From Polydactylus sextarius (taxonomy: Eukaryota; Chordata; Actinopteri; Polynemidae), in assembly GCA_016801845.1 (NCBI GenBank), contig CM028906.1, forward strand, positions 7,378,501 through 7,442,500: a DNA stretch of 64,000 bases. The letters are read 5' to 3'. A program made the position numbers and the translations under genes. Shown here piece by piece: positions 45,136 to 64,000 of this stretch. Each line of letters starts with the position of its first letter. Positions within the stretch are counted from its first letter, which is position 1. The notes under the pieces were generated by a model, which saw only the letters and a program-made list of their open reading frames with translations, was not told where the DNA came from and did no database searches.

Positions 45136-45668
45136 TCTCACCCAAAAGAGCCAAAGTGTAAATGCCTTGTTTTCCATTGCCGGTCCCAGGATGAGCTTCT
45201 ACTTTGCTTAACAAACCTGCACTGGTCTGTTTATCTGCAGCTCCACCTCAGCAGCACTGATTTACAACTGATGAAGCTGAATCTCGTGCTGTGCTCCAGC
45301 AGCCTGTGATCAGTGCTGAGTCACACACACATTTCCGCTCCGTTATCTAACATCCTGTGTTAATTTGTTCCGGTGGCGTATCTGTGACCTGTGTCACGAT
45401 GACACGTTTACATGTCATCTTTTATCAACACTTATTCACGATGACAGCCGCACTGATCTTTGAGAAACAATCAATAACATCATCTTTATCTCCTCCCGAC
45501 TGACTCCAGACCAGCGAGACTGTGAACAGCAGCTCCAGTTACTGTCAAACTGATTTTCTCAGCTTACACAAAAGATGACAACCGAGTGACAGGGCCTCGC
45601 CCAATAAACACGAAACAAGCAATTAACCTAACTATCACCCTATAATCATGAATCGACTGTGGAGCTAG

Positions 45669-45911
45669 CTGGTTCCCGCTTTGCTAGCGATTGTCCCCGT
45701 TTTGGCAGCAGGGCCTTTTGGAGGGAAAACATGGAACATCTGGTGGAAGAGACTGGGGCTGGCACAACACGATGGGAGAACAAGTGCCTCAAAGCTTCAT
45801 TATGTCCCAGCTGTTGGGCTTGCTGTTGCCCTCAGCAAAAACAACCACGGCAGGATGATGCTCCTGGCAAATATGCTGTGGATTATTGGAGGCTGGACAA
45901 AAAAAACATGA
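45669..45911 (+). other. unrecognised open frame, hydrophobic, no start codon
   Basis: After TAG at 45666-45668, 81 sense codons run to TGA at 45909. The frame reads LVPALLAIVPVLAAGPFGGK, a charged middle (RLGLAQHDGRT), then KLHYVPAVGLAVALSKNNHG and MMLLANMLWIIGGWTKK. It would give three hydrophobic segments. In the same frame upstream lies ATG (45648) reading MNRLWS into the TAG. It could be a small membrane protein pseudogene broken by that TAG, an exon with an acceptor near the TAG, or chance. I do not recognise the family. Confidence 0.25.
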
Positions 45912-46900
45912 GTAGGAATTAGTGTACAGATGATGTTCTTGTTGTTTTTTCAGTGCATGTACTCAAATATGGCTTTTGATTGTTTTCACAATTACAATAT
46001 CAACACGTATCCCAACATAAAAACTCTTTCTGATCTTTTTGAGTTGATATATTGGTATAAGTTGATATATTTGTTCTGACTTGATTTGAAGGAGCTCAAA
46101 CTACATGTTATATATGTCATCTTAATGACTAATTTCTAACTATAGAACATTTGAACAGTTCTGGTGCAAGAAAACTCAATAACTTCTACACTACTATTTC
46201 TGCTACTACTACTACTATTACTACTATGACTCAGTTAACAGTTGAGCCATCATTTCTGTCCAAAACAAGTCAAGAACAAGTGATTCACTCAGGAATGAGT
46301 GTAATAATCACTAATGGAGCCCCTCATCATCCTTCAAAATAAAAGACAGTCATCAGCTTTAGTTATTAGCATTAGCATTGTCACTGGCAGCCTTGTAGAA
46401 CAGGTAGCATGGCTGAAAGTCTCGTTGACATTCAATAAACACTACTTACTTCTTTAAGCTACAAATTCCCCTGCACCGCAGCCAGAGATACCGAGGTCAT
46501 GAATCATGATTTTTGTGATGAAAAAGTCGGTAAAATCCCCTTTTCCTTTACTAATTTGTTGAATGTAAACTTCTCCTCAGGTTGTTTAAATCCCCAAATT
46601 CCATGAGACACTGCGGAGGACGTGTCTCCTGTGTCCTCTCTGGCCTTGAACACCACAATGATTCTACTTCAATAAAGGACTTTTTTGTTACAGTTTTGCG
46701 ACACCACACCTGAAATGATTGATTCATAAGTTTGTGAAACTTACTGCTCACTATGTTGCGTGTGTGTTATGTAGGCAATAGTTAATGAGTGAGCAAAGTG
46801 CTTTTGCATCACAGCGTGGAGTCGAGCCTGGCGCTCAGAGGTCGAAGGTCGCGATGTGAACCTGCATACCTTCCATGTTTTTCCCTCCATTTCTAACTTT
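45912..46900. other. intergenic, no gene recognised
   Basis: Mixed sequence includes an ACT triplet run (46202-46225) and nothing convincing otherwise. Confidence 0.5.
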
Positions 46901-47098
46901 TCTTATTTCCGACTTTTTTTCTTCTTTTCCAGCCGGGTGCTGTACCATCAGCAGCACAGCCCACTCTCTCAGGTTGGACAGCTTGTTCAAGTCGAATGCT
47001 ATTAGTTCTGGGTCAGCGCCCGGGCTTTCTCTACACCCCAACAACACCTTTTCACCAGGCAGGGATTCCAACCACCATTAATCAGAGCGGTGACAGCC
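46838..47098 (-). pseudogene. unrecognised coding-like segment with in-frame stop
   Basis: One minus-strand frame reads GCHRSD, stop (TAA, 47080-47078), WWLESLPGEKVLLGCRESPG, ADPELIAFDLNKLSNLREWA, VLLMVQHPAGKEEKKSEIRK... to a stop near 46838. The composition is protein-like (WW, amphipathic LNKLSNLREW, few rare residues). The single TAA interrupts what otherwise looks like continuous coding sequence. On the plus strand the same place has a pyrimidine-rich CTTTTCCAG, so the coding strand is uncertain. The family is unknown to me. It could be a broken exon, a transposon fragment or chance. Confidence 0.25.
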
Positions 47099-48598
47099 CA
47101 TGGATGTCAGTAAATATGTTTCCCTCACTGCCTCTTTTTTTCCCACCACTTTCCTTCCTCGCTCTCTCCACTGCACCTACGATTGTTCTGTTTCTCTCTT
47201 CTCACGTTGACCTGTTCTCATTTTGATCTTTATTACTATTATTATTATTATCATTATCAGGATTTAACACTTCACGTTTTTACATACACATTTAACTTAG
47301 GATGGTTTTAGACAGAATGTTTGGTTTTGGTTTGGAGACAAATTGAGAACATATTGACAAGGAAGAAAGAAAGAACGAAAGAAAGAAAGAAAGAAAAAAA
47401 ACAACACCAAACAGCAGAAAATTGCTTTGAGGGGGAAAATTAATCTCTTTTGCTTGTTCCCTGCTACACCAAACACTCTTCTGCAACCAGCTTTCTTTTC
47501 AACATTTTATATGCATGTTTTTTTAGGACTGAACATAAGTGTTTGCCAGGTGCTTATGAATGTTGTCTGAACAAAATGTCTACTCAGTTGAGACACTGTG
47601 ACAGTTTCCTCTCCTGCACGGGTGGTACAGCTGACAGGAGGGGATGAGTGTTGGCTTGCACAGTTGCTACTGATGTGTGTGTGCGTGTGTGTGTGGGTGT
47701 GTGGGTGACATGCAGGCAGAGGGCCAACAGAAGCCAGTTGGAGAAGTGGGTGCTCATCTCAGTTGGCATGGCCGGATACCTGCTGCTGTCCAGAGACAGC
47801 TGTAACGTAGCCACCCGTGGCTGTGCAATCAGGTTGGTGGCTACTGAATTCTGATAATGCTGCAGTCTGCAGCTTTTTCACCGCCTGGCAGACGGAACTG
47901 CGACTGACCAGCAACAAGAAGCATTCCTCACAAAAATAACTCAGGCCGGAGCCAGAGAAGTAAACAGTAAGAGAGCAGGAAAGAGCAGGAAGAGATAAGG
48001 AGATATAAAGAGGGAGGAGGAGCCGGTGGTGGGAGTGAAACGGCATGAAACAAATGGTGACCTTTGCAAAGATGGATTTGTTTACCAACAAATGTTGTCG
48101 CTGTCATCACCTGCTAGGCAGTGACCTTCACACGCAGGCAGAGCTGACGGCAGCTCATCTGTTCATCTTTGTGCCCACTTGTCATCACTAAGTCATATCA
48201 ACTCCACAGACGACATGAGCCATGTTTGCGGTGTGTCTGTCGATGAGACGAGCCCTTTCATTCCTCTGCACACACCCGTGTCCATTTAATCACTATTAGC
48301 TGTAATCATGTAGGCTCAGACGGGCCCACACCAACCGGCCTCTGGTCATCACTCTCCCAATAGGTCATGGATCTGGAGCAGTAACGGCAGCTGTTAAATT
48401 TTACGTCCTCAGTTTGGTAAATAACACGTGAAGTGCTTGTTATCTGTGTTTGAAAGGTGCATGTCACGTTATCAGACATTGTTTTGCTTCTGCCATATGA
48501 GCTATTCAGATTTAAAGTTACTATCTTTGCCACCGAAGATTGATCTGTGTATAGGAGTGATGGACTTCACATATATCTGATCCTGTCACCTCTTCTCG

Positions 48599-48634
<36 letters not shown>

Positions 48635-50429
48635 CAAAAATCCAAACTAATAAATGAATGAATCAGAGTTTGGAGCCATTACAACTTTTTACTCTTGCTC
48701 CTTACATCTGTAGAGCTCATACTGAATAATCTTTGTAGCCAGCAGATGGCAGTATTGAGCTAATCCAGTTCAGAAACAAGATTGCTGTAAATACATGTTA
48801 CATTAGTGAAGAAAACACCTCAAATATAAACAACAGTGGGTGTGATGTTTTACCTGGAACTAATAATCAACTAAATTAATTATGTTTTTGAATAACCAGA
48901 TACTTTTAATGAGACCAAATACCTAAAAATTAAAATGATTATAAAGCATGATGCACTTAACTTAAAAACATGCCTCTTCCTCCCGGTCATAACTCATTGT
49001 ACTTGGCCCGTGTGAGGATCTTTTCTGTGTGGAGGCCACGATTTGTAACTGATTTTCAGACGGTATCATTCCTCAGTCTGCCATGGAACCAGCGTCTGCA
49101 AAGCGTTATTATTTAGACATAACATGTGACAATGAATCCAGTTGCATTCTGTAAACTTTCTCTTCAGTACACACACGCACGGCCTGTTATACTTCCTTTT
49201 AGAGCCAATAACCATCACTCAGTTAGAATCTCATCTCTTTCTAGTTGATTTAATCAAATCAAATAATCTGAAATGATCACTTCTCAAGTGAAAAAAGACA
49301 CATTTTTGCATCAAGGAAATACTTTTTGGGGCTTTTTGGGCATTAAGATGTCTGTTCAGTTCAGCCAAATCATGTTTTGATGTTAATTAAAAACAAATCA
49401 ATGACTGTACTCCGATATCTTTTTGATTTAGGAATAGTTTGTGTTTTGATAAACGCTGTTATATTCAGAAAATGAACTCCACCTCAACATTTTTTGGGCT
49501 AACAAATATTCCTTGTCCTTTTTTTTTTTTTTTTTTTTGGGTTGGAGCATTTCCAGATCTGACACTTGCACACGTTCACACATGTATACAGCCTCAATCA
49601 ATGATTCATAATTGCCCTGTGTTCGACTCTCCAGACCAAACCACAGAGTTAATTATTAAATGCCTGTGTTGTCTGGAATGAAGCAGAGGCAGCTCTGTCA
49701 ACAGGAGACTGTGGTGGAGTCACACATGCTGTGGTAATGTAAAGCTGACTGTGCACAACTTCTTGCTTTAGCTTTTTGATGCCATAACACAATGGAGCCA
49801 CTCAGTACTATGACCACATCGTACATTACAAATAGTAAAAAAAAAATCACGATGGGCCGTCTCCAAGTTGCTTTTTGATTAATTGAGATTCCACACGTTT
49901 TCACGCAGAGTGAAATACCATCTGGCCTCGGCCCCGCCGCCCCTTCACTCCAACAATTGATTTTCTCACGCACCCAAACTATTTGTCACCACAGTGAGGC
50001 GGTTTTTGAAGTGCCTAGCAGGTTACTCAGTCTTCTTTACCTCACGGGCATCAGAACAAAGCTCGCTTTCACACTGGGAGCCGTGTCGTGCCTCTGTGAC
50101 AGCAGAAATGGTTTTGGTTTGCATAAGCTTGTAACATAGCAGCACGTCAAGAAAGAAGAGCGTGTCTGCTCCGGGCCTGTAATTAAAGCTACTGTCTGCT
50201 TCTGAGGACACTGCCAAATTATTTACCACAGACTAGGAAATCCCCAAAATGCAGACGGAAACAGACAAGAAGACTCTATAACCTGAGATGCCTCTGAACA
50301 CACCTGTGATAACTGCCTTTTACTACTCTTCATGATTGCAACACGTGTTGAGCTGTAAAATCAAGTTAGCTCTGTGTCTATTGATCAACTCTTGTATTTG
50401 TCTTCTCACTAGATGTGTCGAGTCAAGTG
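47099..50429. other. intergenic, downstream of smad3, no gene recognised
   Basis: Contents are a GAAA-type purine run (47364-47400), a GT-rich patch (47674-47705), a 30-nt A-run (48603-48632) and a T-run (49520-49538). The block 49770-50230 is described separately. Confidence 0.55.
49770..50230. other. candidate conserved noncoding element
   Basis: The block is balanced, non-repetitive and immediately downstream of the presumed smad3 3' end. It has TTTTTGATTAATTGAGATTC (about 49873-49892), CCTGTAATTAAAGC (about 50175-50188) and a G/C-rich centre (49926-49945). It has enhancer-like texture only. Confidence 0.28.
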
Positions 50430-53210
50430 TCACCGCAAGATATATATTTTATTCATAGACCAACAATAATAAACAAAAATATAAAGCATCACATCAACTT
50501 TTTTTTATCGGCAGAGAAAAATAAAGGGTATCATTTTTATACAAGACTAAAAAGACCAATTCAGAGCACAAAAGCATAAATCACAACTAATAGTAATGAT
50601 AAGAGTGAAGAAATTTAAACAAGGGGCAAAACAAAACAACACAAAAACAAGTACTATAACTTGAAGAGTTTATAAAAATGACAAATTTGCTTGCAAAATA
50701 TTCCCTACCGGGTAATTACACAGAGTATGGGGTTTAAGAGCCCATTAGGATCAGGACCGCTGTGTTCAAGGACACTAAAAGCTCAAACAAAGAGCTTTCT
50801 TGTCTCAGATTGGTAGATGCTACTGTTTCTGAAACAATCCCGACATCATATAATAACAATTAGAAAGATTCACACAGTCGATGTTATTTAACAGAAATCC
50901 AAAAATTTACCAGCAAGTAAAAGTAAAATCTCATTTCTTTGCTGCTTCGTCTCGAATCCTCTAAAAACGTCTAAGATTAGCACCACTGGGCTGGTTTTCT
51001 TTTTTTTTTTTGTTTGTTTGTTTCTGTTTTTTTATCATCAAAAACTCTGGGTTAATGTAAATAAGTATTGTAAAAAGACTGAAAATATTGTCCGTGTTCA
51101 CCCCACTGTGTCTTTGTCTAGTGTTATGGAAACAGAAGGAAATCAATCCACTTCCACCTCAGTGGGTGGTGGACAGGAAATGGGACAAGAGCTAAGACTA
51201 TGCTTTTCTATAACACCAATACATTTTTATTCCTCAATTTAAACATGTTTTGTTGCATTTTAAGCTTGTTTTTTTTTTTTTTTTTCTTCTTATTTGTTCT
51301 CCGGTTTCCAAAACCATTAACATTATAAAGGTTAATGGTCACATAATAACACGTGTGTACTATATGTACATAAGTCTAAAAAATACAGACATGTGACACT
51401 GAGGAACTACTGATATTTACATGCCTCTTGTCTAACTAAACTTTTCCCTTTGTAAAAAGCTGTGCTTTGTACAGAAACTGCCTCATGGTCACAGGTAGAA
51501 AAATACAAGGTGAGTATCCTCAGACCTGCCAGCAGTGTGTTCTGTCATGTCATGCAAAAAAAAAAAAAAAAACATCTGAAGAGGACAAAGTCGTCAACAC
51601 GTCATCATCGTACTGTCCTACAAAAATAACTAGTAGCAAAATAGACTTTAACGTCTCAAAGAGTCATGCATCTGTCATTTTCACTGGGTTCTGTACATAA
51701 TTCATCCTTTTCTTTTCTTTTTTTTTTTTTTTGTTCTTACGGTCCTGAGTGTGCAAAAAGTCAATATTACTGATGGTTAAAAATAAGACCAATGTCATGG
51801 ACTGCTGAGAGAGAAAATTAAAAAAAAAGCAAAAGGCATCTTCCTGCTCTCTTTACACTTGAAAGCGTTCTGCAGAATAAACCGCTTGCAAAACACAAAC
51901 AAACACACACACACAGTATTCTTACTACACTTCGCGTGTGTTCAATTTGAAATTAAAAAAAAAATGCAGAATAGTAAGAATAGTACAGTATGTGAGATGA
52001 TTTCAAGTTCTGTGTAAAATGCCTGTTATATACTAACGACGACATGATGCGACGCTGCAAATGTATTTTTTTTTTACAAATTGGAAAAGCTTCCTGAAAT
52101 GGACGCAGGCTGTTTTTCATGACGCCCTATTGAAAACTATGAGCTACAACTGTCATTAAACATACTTTGTCCACGTTTTTTCACTAGAAAATTAACATTT
52201 TACAAAAGTGCATCATCCTCCTGATGGCGTGTGATGAGAACCACTGCCTTTAAATACTCCTACATGGGTTTAAAGAGGTTTAACTCCTGTCTGCTCTGTT
52301 GTTATCCTGAAGGACCGGGCTGCTGAGTCATTTGGCCCACGGTTCAAATCAGTGACTGGTGCAGCGATCAGAGGGGACTGGTTCCTTGTTTTTTCAATTG
52401 TTTCTATCTGCAACTCAAAGTTGTAGCTCAACACCATGTTATCTGCCTCATCAGAGTAACACAGGCTGCCTGAAATGTGTTATGAAAACCTCCACCAATC
52501 TGTGAGCTAGTCTTACAGTATGTTCCTTCACACAGTGTTTACAAGTGACGGTTGACCGTTTTCATTATCCCATTATCTTCATAAGCTATCAAATGCCCAA
52601 ATACAGAAACAAAGTCAAGTGAAATTCATGTAAAATGATCTGATACATGCTTTACAAAATCATTATTAATGCTTTAAAAAAAAAAGTTAAATTCTTTTTC
52701 TTTTCTTTTTTTTAAATCCACGGTTCACTTTTAACATTTGTACAAAAAAAAAAATAAATGTAAAAATCATGAAAATGAAATTTAAACAAATGAGCAAAGA
52801 AGATAAGAATCTCTTAATTGAAATGAAGAAAATCAAACAAACAAAAACAAGAAACAACCCTCCTCCCACTGCTACCATCTTTCTGGCACACAGATGCTAA
52901 AAAAAAAAAAAAAAAAAAAAATATCGCCAACAAAATAATTCAGGACAAAATGATGGAGATCATACTAACATGGTACTGCTTTAATGCACTTGTCCCCTTT
53001 TTGCCACAAACAACATGTATATAAAAAGTGCTACCGACAGCTGGTGGGGAGGTTGCAGATGAGGACTGGTTGAATGGGGGTGGTGGTGGCGGTGGGAGGT
53101 CATCATCTTTCCGTACTTGTGCAGCCGTTCGTGTCTGAATGAAGTCTGTGTGTTTTTTAGTCACTGACAGGAGACGTGGCGTACAGGACGTGGGAGGATG
53201 AAGGGCTTCC
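50430..53210 (-). other. probable smad3 3' UTR (about 2.8 kb)
   Basis: A/T-rich sequence 3' of the smad3 stop contains A- and T-runs and no exon. A consensus AATAAA on the minus strand lies at 50453-50448 and another candidate near 51231-51226 (GGAATAAAAATG). A 3' UTR of several kilobases is usual for vertebrate SMAD3 (established). The exact end is inference. Confidence 0.5.
50448..50453 (-). terminator. candidate polyadenylation signal AATAAA for smad3
   Basis: The minus strand reads GTCTATGAATAAAATATATA here. It is followed by GTGACACTTGACTC, without a distinctive GU-rich element. Other AATAAA-like sites occur upstream, so this is one option. Confidence 0.35.
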
Positions 53211-60140
<6,930 letters not shown>

Positions 60141-63100
60141 CTGCAGACGGGAGGAGACGAAGAAACAGAGGACTCAATAATGTGATTCCTTTTGTCTCAC
60201 ATTGACTCATTTTGTCTTTTTCAAGCAGTTTCTTCAAAAATAAAAGCTTTCTTATCTGATATGTTGATCATTTCTTGGCCTTATATGAGTAACAGGTTAG
60301 CTAATATTATCCATTTTTAATTCTCCATCAAACACTCTGTGTGGCGTTTTCTATTGTTGTCAAATCTGGCCCTGACAATACGTTGTAGTGACATGAACCC
60401 AGCTGTGTGTACACTGGTCATGAGGTGACTTCTAATAATAAACAACCGACAATGAGATTTCAGTATGTAAAACAGGAATTTCAATGTGCTGCATTAGATC
60501 TGCACTCATCTGGCATAGAACAATGTTGGGCTGGGTGAGATTTAGGCCGCCAGATATTAATGAGCCGTAGTTTGACGTTGCAGATTGACATAATGGGGTT
60601 GTAGCCTGTAATCTCTGAACACAATGACCCGTGAAAGCAGAAAAAAAAACAAACTCATCATCTTATGCAAGAGGAAACCACATACAGTCCCCCCCACCCC
60701 ATCTCTCTTTCTCTCTCTCTCTCCCACTCACTCACACAAATACAGAGTAAGGGTCAAAGGCTTAAGCTAAAGCCCTTTAGAAGGACAAATATCAGTCCCC
60801 AAATAAGAACAAGGCTGTGTACTGCCCAATGACTGAAAGCTCAGTAGTGTCCCATCTGGGTCAACCATTATACATCCAGCAAGTGAAGAATGGCGTTTTA
60901 ATTTTTCATGGCAAACGCTTTCATTCAGCGCCTCTGTACTTAAAAAGAAGCTGTGGAGTGTGTATGTTGAGGGGGGAGGGGAGATGTGGTGAATTTTGCA
61001 AATGGTGTCTGAGTACTTTATGTGCACACAAGCATGCAGGAGCATACTAATGAAGAAAAAAGGCTACCGCTGGATTCACACCACAAAATCTGCACCCAAA
61101 AAGTCTAATAAGGGACCAATTCTGGAGGAAAGAGTCAGTATAATCCAGAAGAACGGTCCTCCACCCTACAGACCTTATATTACATAAACTTTATACACAT
61201 GAGGCGGTGAATGGTATAGAGGGAAGTTTCTTCTAGGTATCTAATGGCAGAAATACTGGGATGGAGTTGGAAGTTTCTCCAGTTTTCTTCAGTCAATTCG
61301 TAATCTTTAAAGTTATGAGCAGTCGTGTGCTCAACCTTCAAGTGCAGCTATGGTCAATCAATATCACATAAAACAGCAGGTTGTCTTCATAAATGTCACA
61401 ATAAAACCAGAAATGGCTTCTGACTCACTGCACAACCTCTTTTGTTAAGTGCTAGGGTGGATGTACTGCCTATTAAAGCTAGTTCTTGATAATAGGTCAG
61501 AGTTATCACTACAAAAACGGAAGTGAACAACAGAATAACAGAGATAATGGTAATAATAATATCACATCTATTATAATCAAGGCAAGTAATTTGGTAAAAC
61601 AGGAAACCACAGACACAAGTGTGTGATCAGAGAAGTTTAAGACTCCAGGCTTTTAAATCAAGGACAAAAACAGAGCCTGGGCCCTGTGTTGAGGGATTTG
61701 GCCGTGTCCACCAGTACAATCTGGATACTTACACAGAGTAGACAAATAAACTGGAACACTTTGGGTTATTATGCAATCAAACACAAAACCCTGCAACATT
61801 GCCAAAAATCCCTGTCAACATTTTTAAATAGCATTGTAGCTTTGTGGACAGTTAAGTTTCAGTGTCTTTTGGTTAACACTTGTGAAGGTCTACTGATGAT
61901 CACTCTTCCTCTTCTCTGCTGCAGTTTTCCTGTGTTTGACGTATATCATGTATGATTTATTAAAGCTGTTTCCCTTCAGCATGTTGTATAATTCTGCAGT
62001 GTTTCTGACTGATGCAGCTCAGGCTCTTTTTGTACCTCAGTAAGTTGCCTCAAAAATGTTGTCACACCTCCACTAAAGCTAGCTGTTATTCAAATTACTG
62101 GCAACATTGTTTAAAAAAAAAGGACTGGCCAAAAGAAAACAAACACAAAAGCAATGAGTTGCCTTGAAATAATTAAGTGGCAGTTACACAGGCAGCTGAA
62201 AAAGTGAATCATAGGAAATTGTCCAAAAGTCATGATGCCACGAGGGAAACACATGAAAATGCATTTACGAGGAAGAGGAACAGTGATCACATGATGACAT
62301 TCGAGACACCGACCGACAGAAACAAGATATTTACTTAATTACAGAGCAAATTGACTTTGCAAAAATAACCGTAATGATGAGGGAATAGCTCGCTGACATC
62401 ATCCACAAAAAAATGATGTGTTCAAAGATTCAAAGAAGCAGAGCTTAATTTAAGGTTGACATGGTTGAGGTGTTCCCTCACGCCTACAGAGCAGACAAAG
62501 TCCGAAAATGAAAACTTTTTCATTTCTTTTTTTTTTTTTAAATAGTGGATGTGTTACATGGTCAGACAGGGCTGATGTGATGTCAGTGGTATGTGTGTGA
62601 GGTTCCTGTTGCTGAGTGGGTGTTTGGTGGGGCTAGAGTCTGTGTGGGCTGAGACAGACATGCACACAGTGCAGTGGCATTACTGGCTATTTGGTGTCCT
62701 ACTTAATGCCCTTGTTTTTGTAAAGCCCCTTCCAGTCAGTGTTTGGAGAGAAAGGAGTTACAGTAATGGTATGGTATGAGTCACACTAATAACTGAGATA
62801 GCTGCACTGCACGTGTGTGATACAACACAGTAGAGGAAAGGAGAGGGAGAGTGACGACAACCAACATCTCTGATCTTCAGACACACGTTGATGTTAAATG
62901 CTGCACAAACTAACTGTATCTCCTCTGTGGCCGGTGTTCATTATGTTTATTAAGTTAACAGTGAGTCAAATCAAGCTCATAATCTCTCAGGGGGGAAATA
63001 CATGAGAACAGCAGTTCACAAAGCGACGCACAGTTTCCAGCAAGACAAAGTACAGTCCTCCAAAACTGAAGGGAATTGAGATTTTTGATTTTCTAACAAA

Positions 63101-64000
63101 TCAACACAGACAATCAGTGCATACTTTAAACCAGTGTGGAGGTTCAGGATTAAAATCTCAAAGCGACCACGGCATTGATAAGTGAACTGTGAGTCACCAT
63201 CTCTCTCATGTGTGTGCTGGATATGAAGGAAACAAACAGAGCGTCTCCACAGTAAAATCAGTGGTAAGAAACTTCCAAAGAATCGTTCCTTACATTTGTC
63301 ATGACTATTCTTATTGTTTTTTTCGTTTGTATATCACATTCGGGCCATACATTCAATTTATCTACCAGGTTTAAAATGAAGTATCTAAAATGACTCTACA
63401 TCGATGAACTACAAAATGAAAATGCTCTTATGTGTATTCTTAATGATCATTATACTAAAAGCTTGTACTAAAGTACAATAATACATCCACAAAGACAGAG
63501 GCTGTTTTATTTGGCCTTTTACTTGTGAGGAAGTAGTTTTAGATTTTCCTTTTCCTTTGATTAAAGAAATAATCTGACCACCACTGTTTTTATATGGATT
63601 AAAAAGAAAAGAAAGCAAGTGTCAAAACATTGTGCACATAAAAGACCTGGGACAGGTCCAGGCAAAGGCTCTACACCTCTTTATTTGAATGACTCACTCC
63701 GTTGAAGAGATTTATGATGGTATGAATGAGACTTTGATAAGTCACACCTCCACAACAGTAAAAAATCACTCCTGCTCACCCTCCACCACCACCAAGCCTC
63801 AGCCTGTTGTTTAGACGAAGAGTCAGCAGCACTGTCTAAACAGCCAAACTCAGATCCTGCAAAACACTTTAAAATGATTTGAAGCTCTGAGTCCTTCAGC
63901 TATGTGGAGAGAGAGGAGGGGGGGGTGGGGGGGGTGTGACCCCAAAATCCCTGCTGGGCTCCTGTGTGTGTGTGTGTGTGTGTGATTTCAGACTGGAGAT
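60141..64000 (-). other. smad3 intron 1 (3' part, incomplete)
   Basis: Noncoding sequence runs to the window edge. It has a CT tract (60704-60723), a T-run (62527-62540), G-runs (63917-63934) and a TG tract (63963-63983). No MSSILPFTPP-type first exon was found, as expected given the large intron 1 of vertebrate SMAD3. Confidence 0.65.

Overview
The window is vertebrate nuclear DNA, most likely from a ray-finned (teleost) fish. Coding sequence occurs only as short exons with GT/AG splice sites. Microsatellites are dense and often very long, and there are decayed hAT, piggyBac and Tc1/mariner DNA transposons typical of fish genomes. No bacterial operon, rRNA, convincing tRNA gene or CRISPR array was seen.

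Two genes are recognised, both on the minus strand and both cut by the window. MAP2K5 (MEK5, the MAP2 kinase that activates ERK5) has its start codon at 25131 and runs leftwards. Sixteen coding exons were placed, giving 336 in-frame codons from the PB1 domain to kinase subdomain IX; the remaining exons lie left of base 1. SMAD3 (TGF-beta/activin receptor-regulated SMAD) runs leftwards from 60140 to its stop at 53211. Seven exons cover everything from the second half of the MH1 domain to the C-terminal SSVS; the first coding exon lies beyond base 64000. All 23 exons join in phase. SMAD3 lies upstream of MAP2K5 on the same strand, as in human 15q22-q23, but no exon of AAGAB, IQCH or C15orf61, which lie between them in human, was seen.

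Layout: 1-25131, MAP2K5 exons and introns (intron 8 is 7.6 kb, intron 3 is 3.7 kb), with a hAT remnant, a duplicated 240-bp element and candidate regulatory blocks. 25132-25420, MAP2K5 5' leader and promoter region. 25604-26717, a piggyBac-like remnant bounded by TTAA. 26718-50430, about 24 kb of intergenic DNA with microsatellites, a SINE-like and a Tc1-like remnant, two unexplained coding-like segments and several blocks that look like candidate conserved noncoding elements. About 50430-53210, the probable SMAD3 3' UTR. 53211-64000, SMAD3 exons and introns, including part of the large intron 1.

The two genes belong to separate pathways: SMAD3 transduces TGF-beta signals to the nucleus and MAP2K5 relays MEKK2/3 signals to ERK5. 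Their adjacency is conserved synteny, not an operon. No wholly new multi-gene system was seen. The least explained items are the segment around 46.9-47.1 kb, the open frame at 45.67-45.91 kb, and a GCTAGC/TTAGCATGCTAA motif recurring at the MAP2K5 start and two other possible transcription starts.
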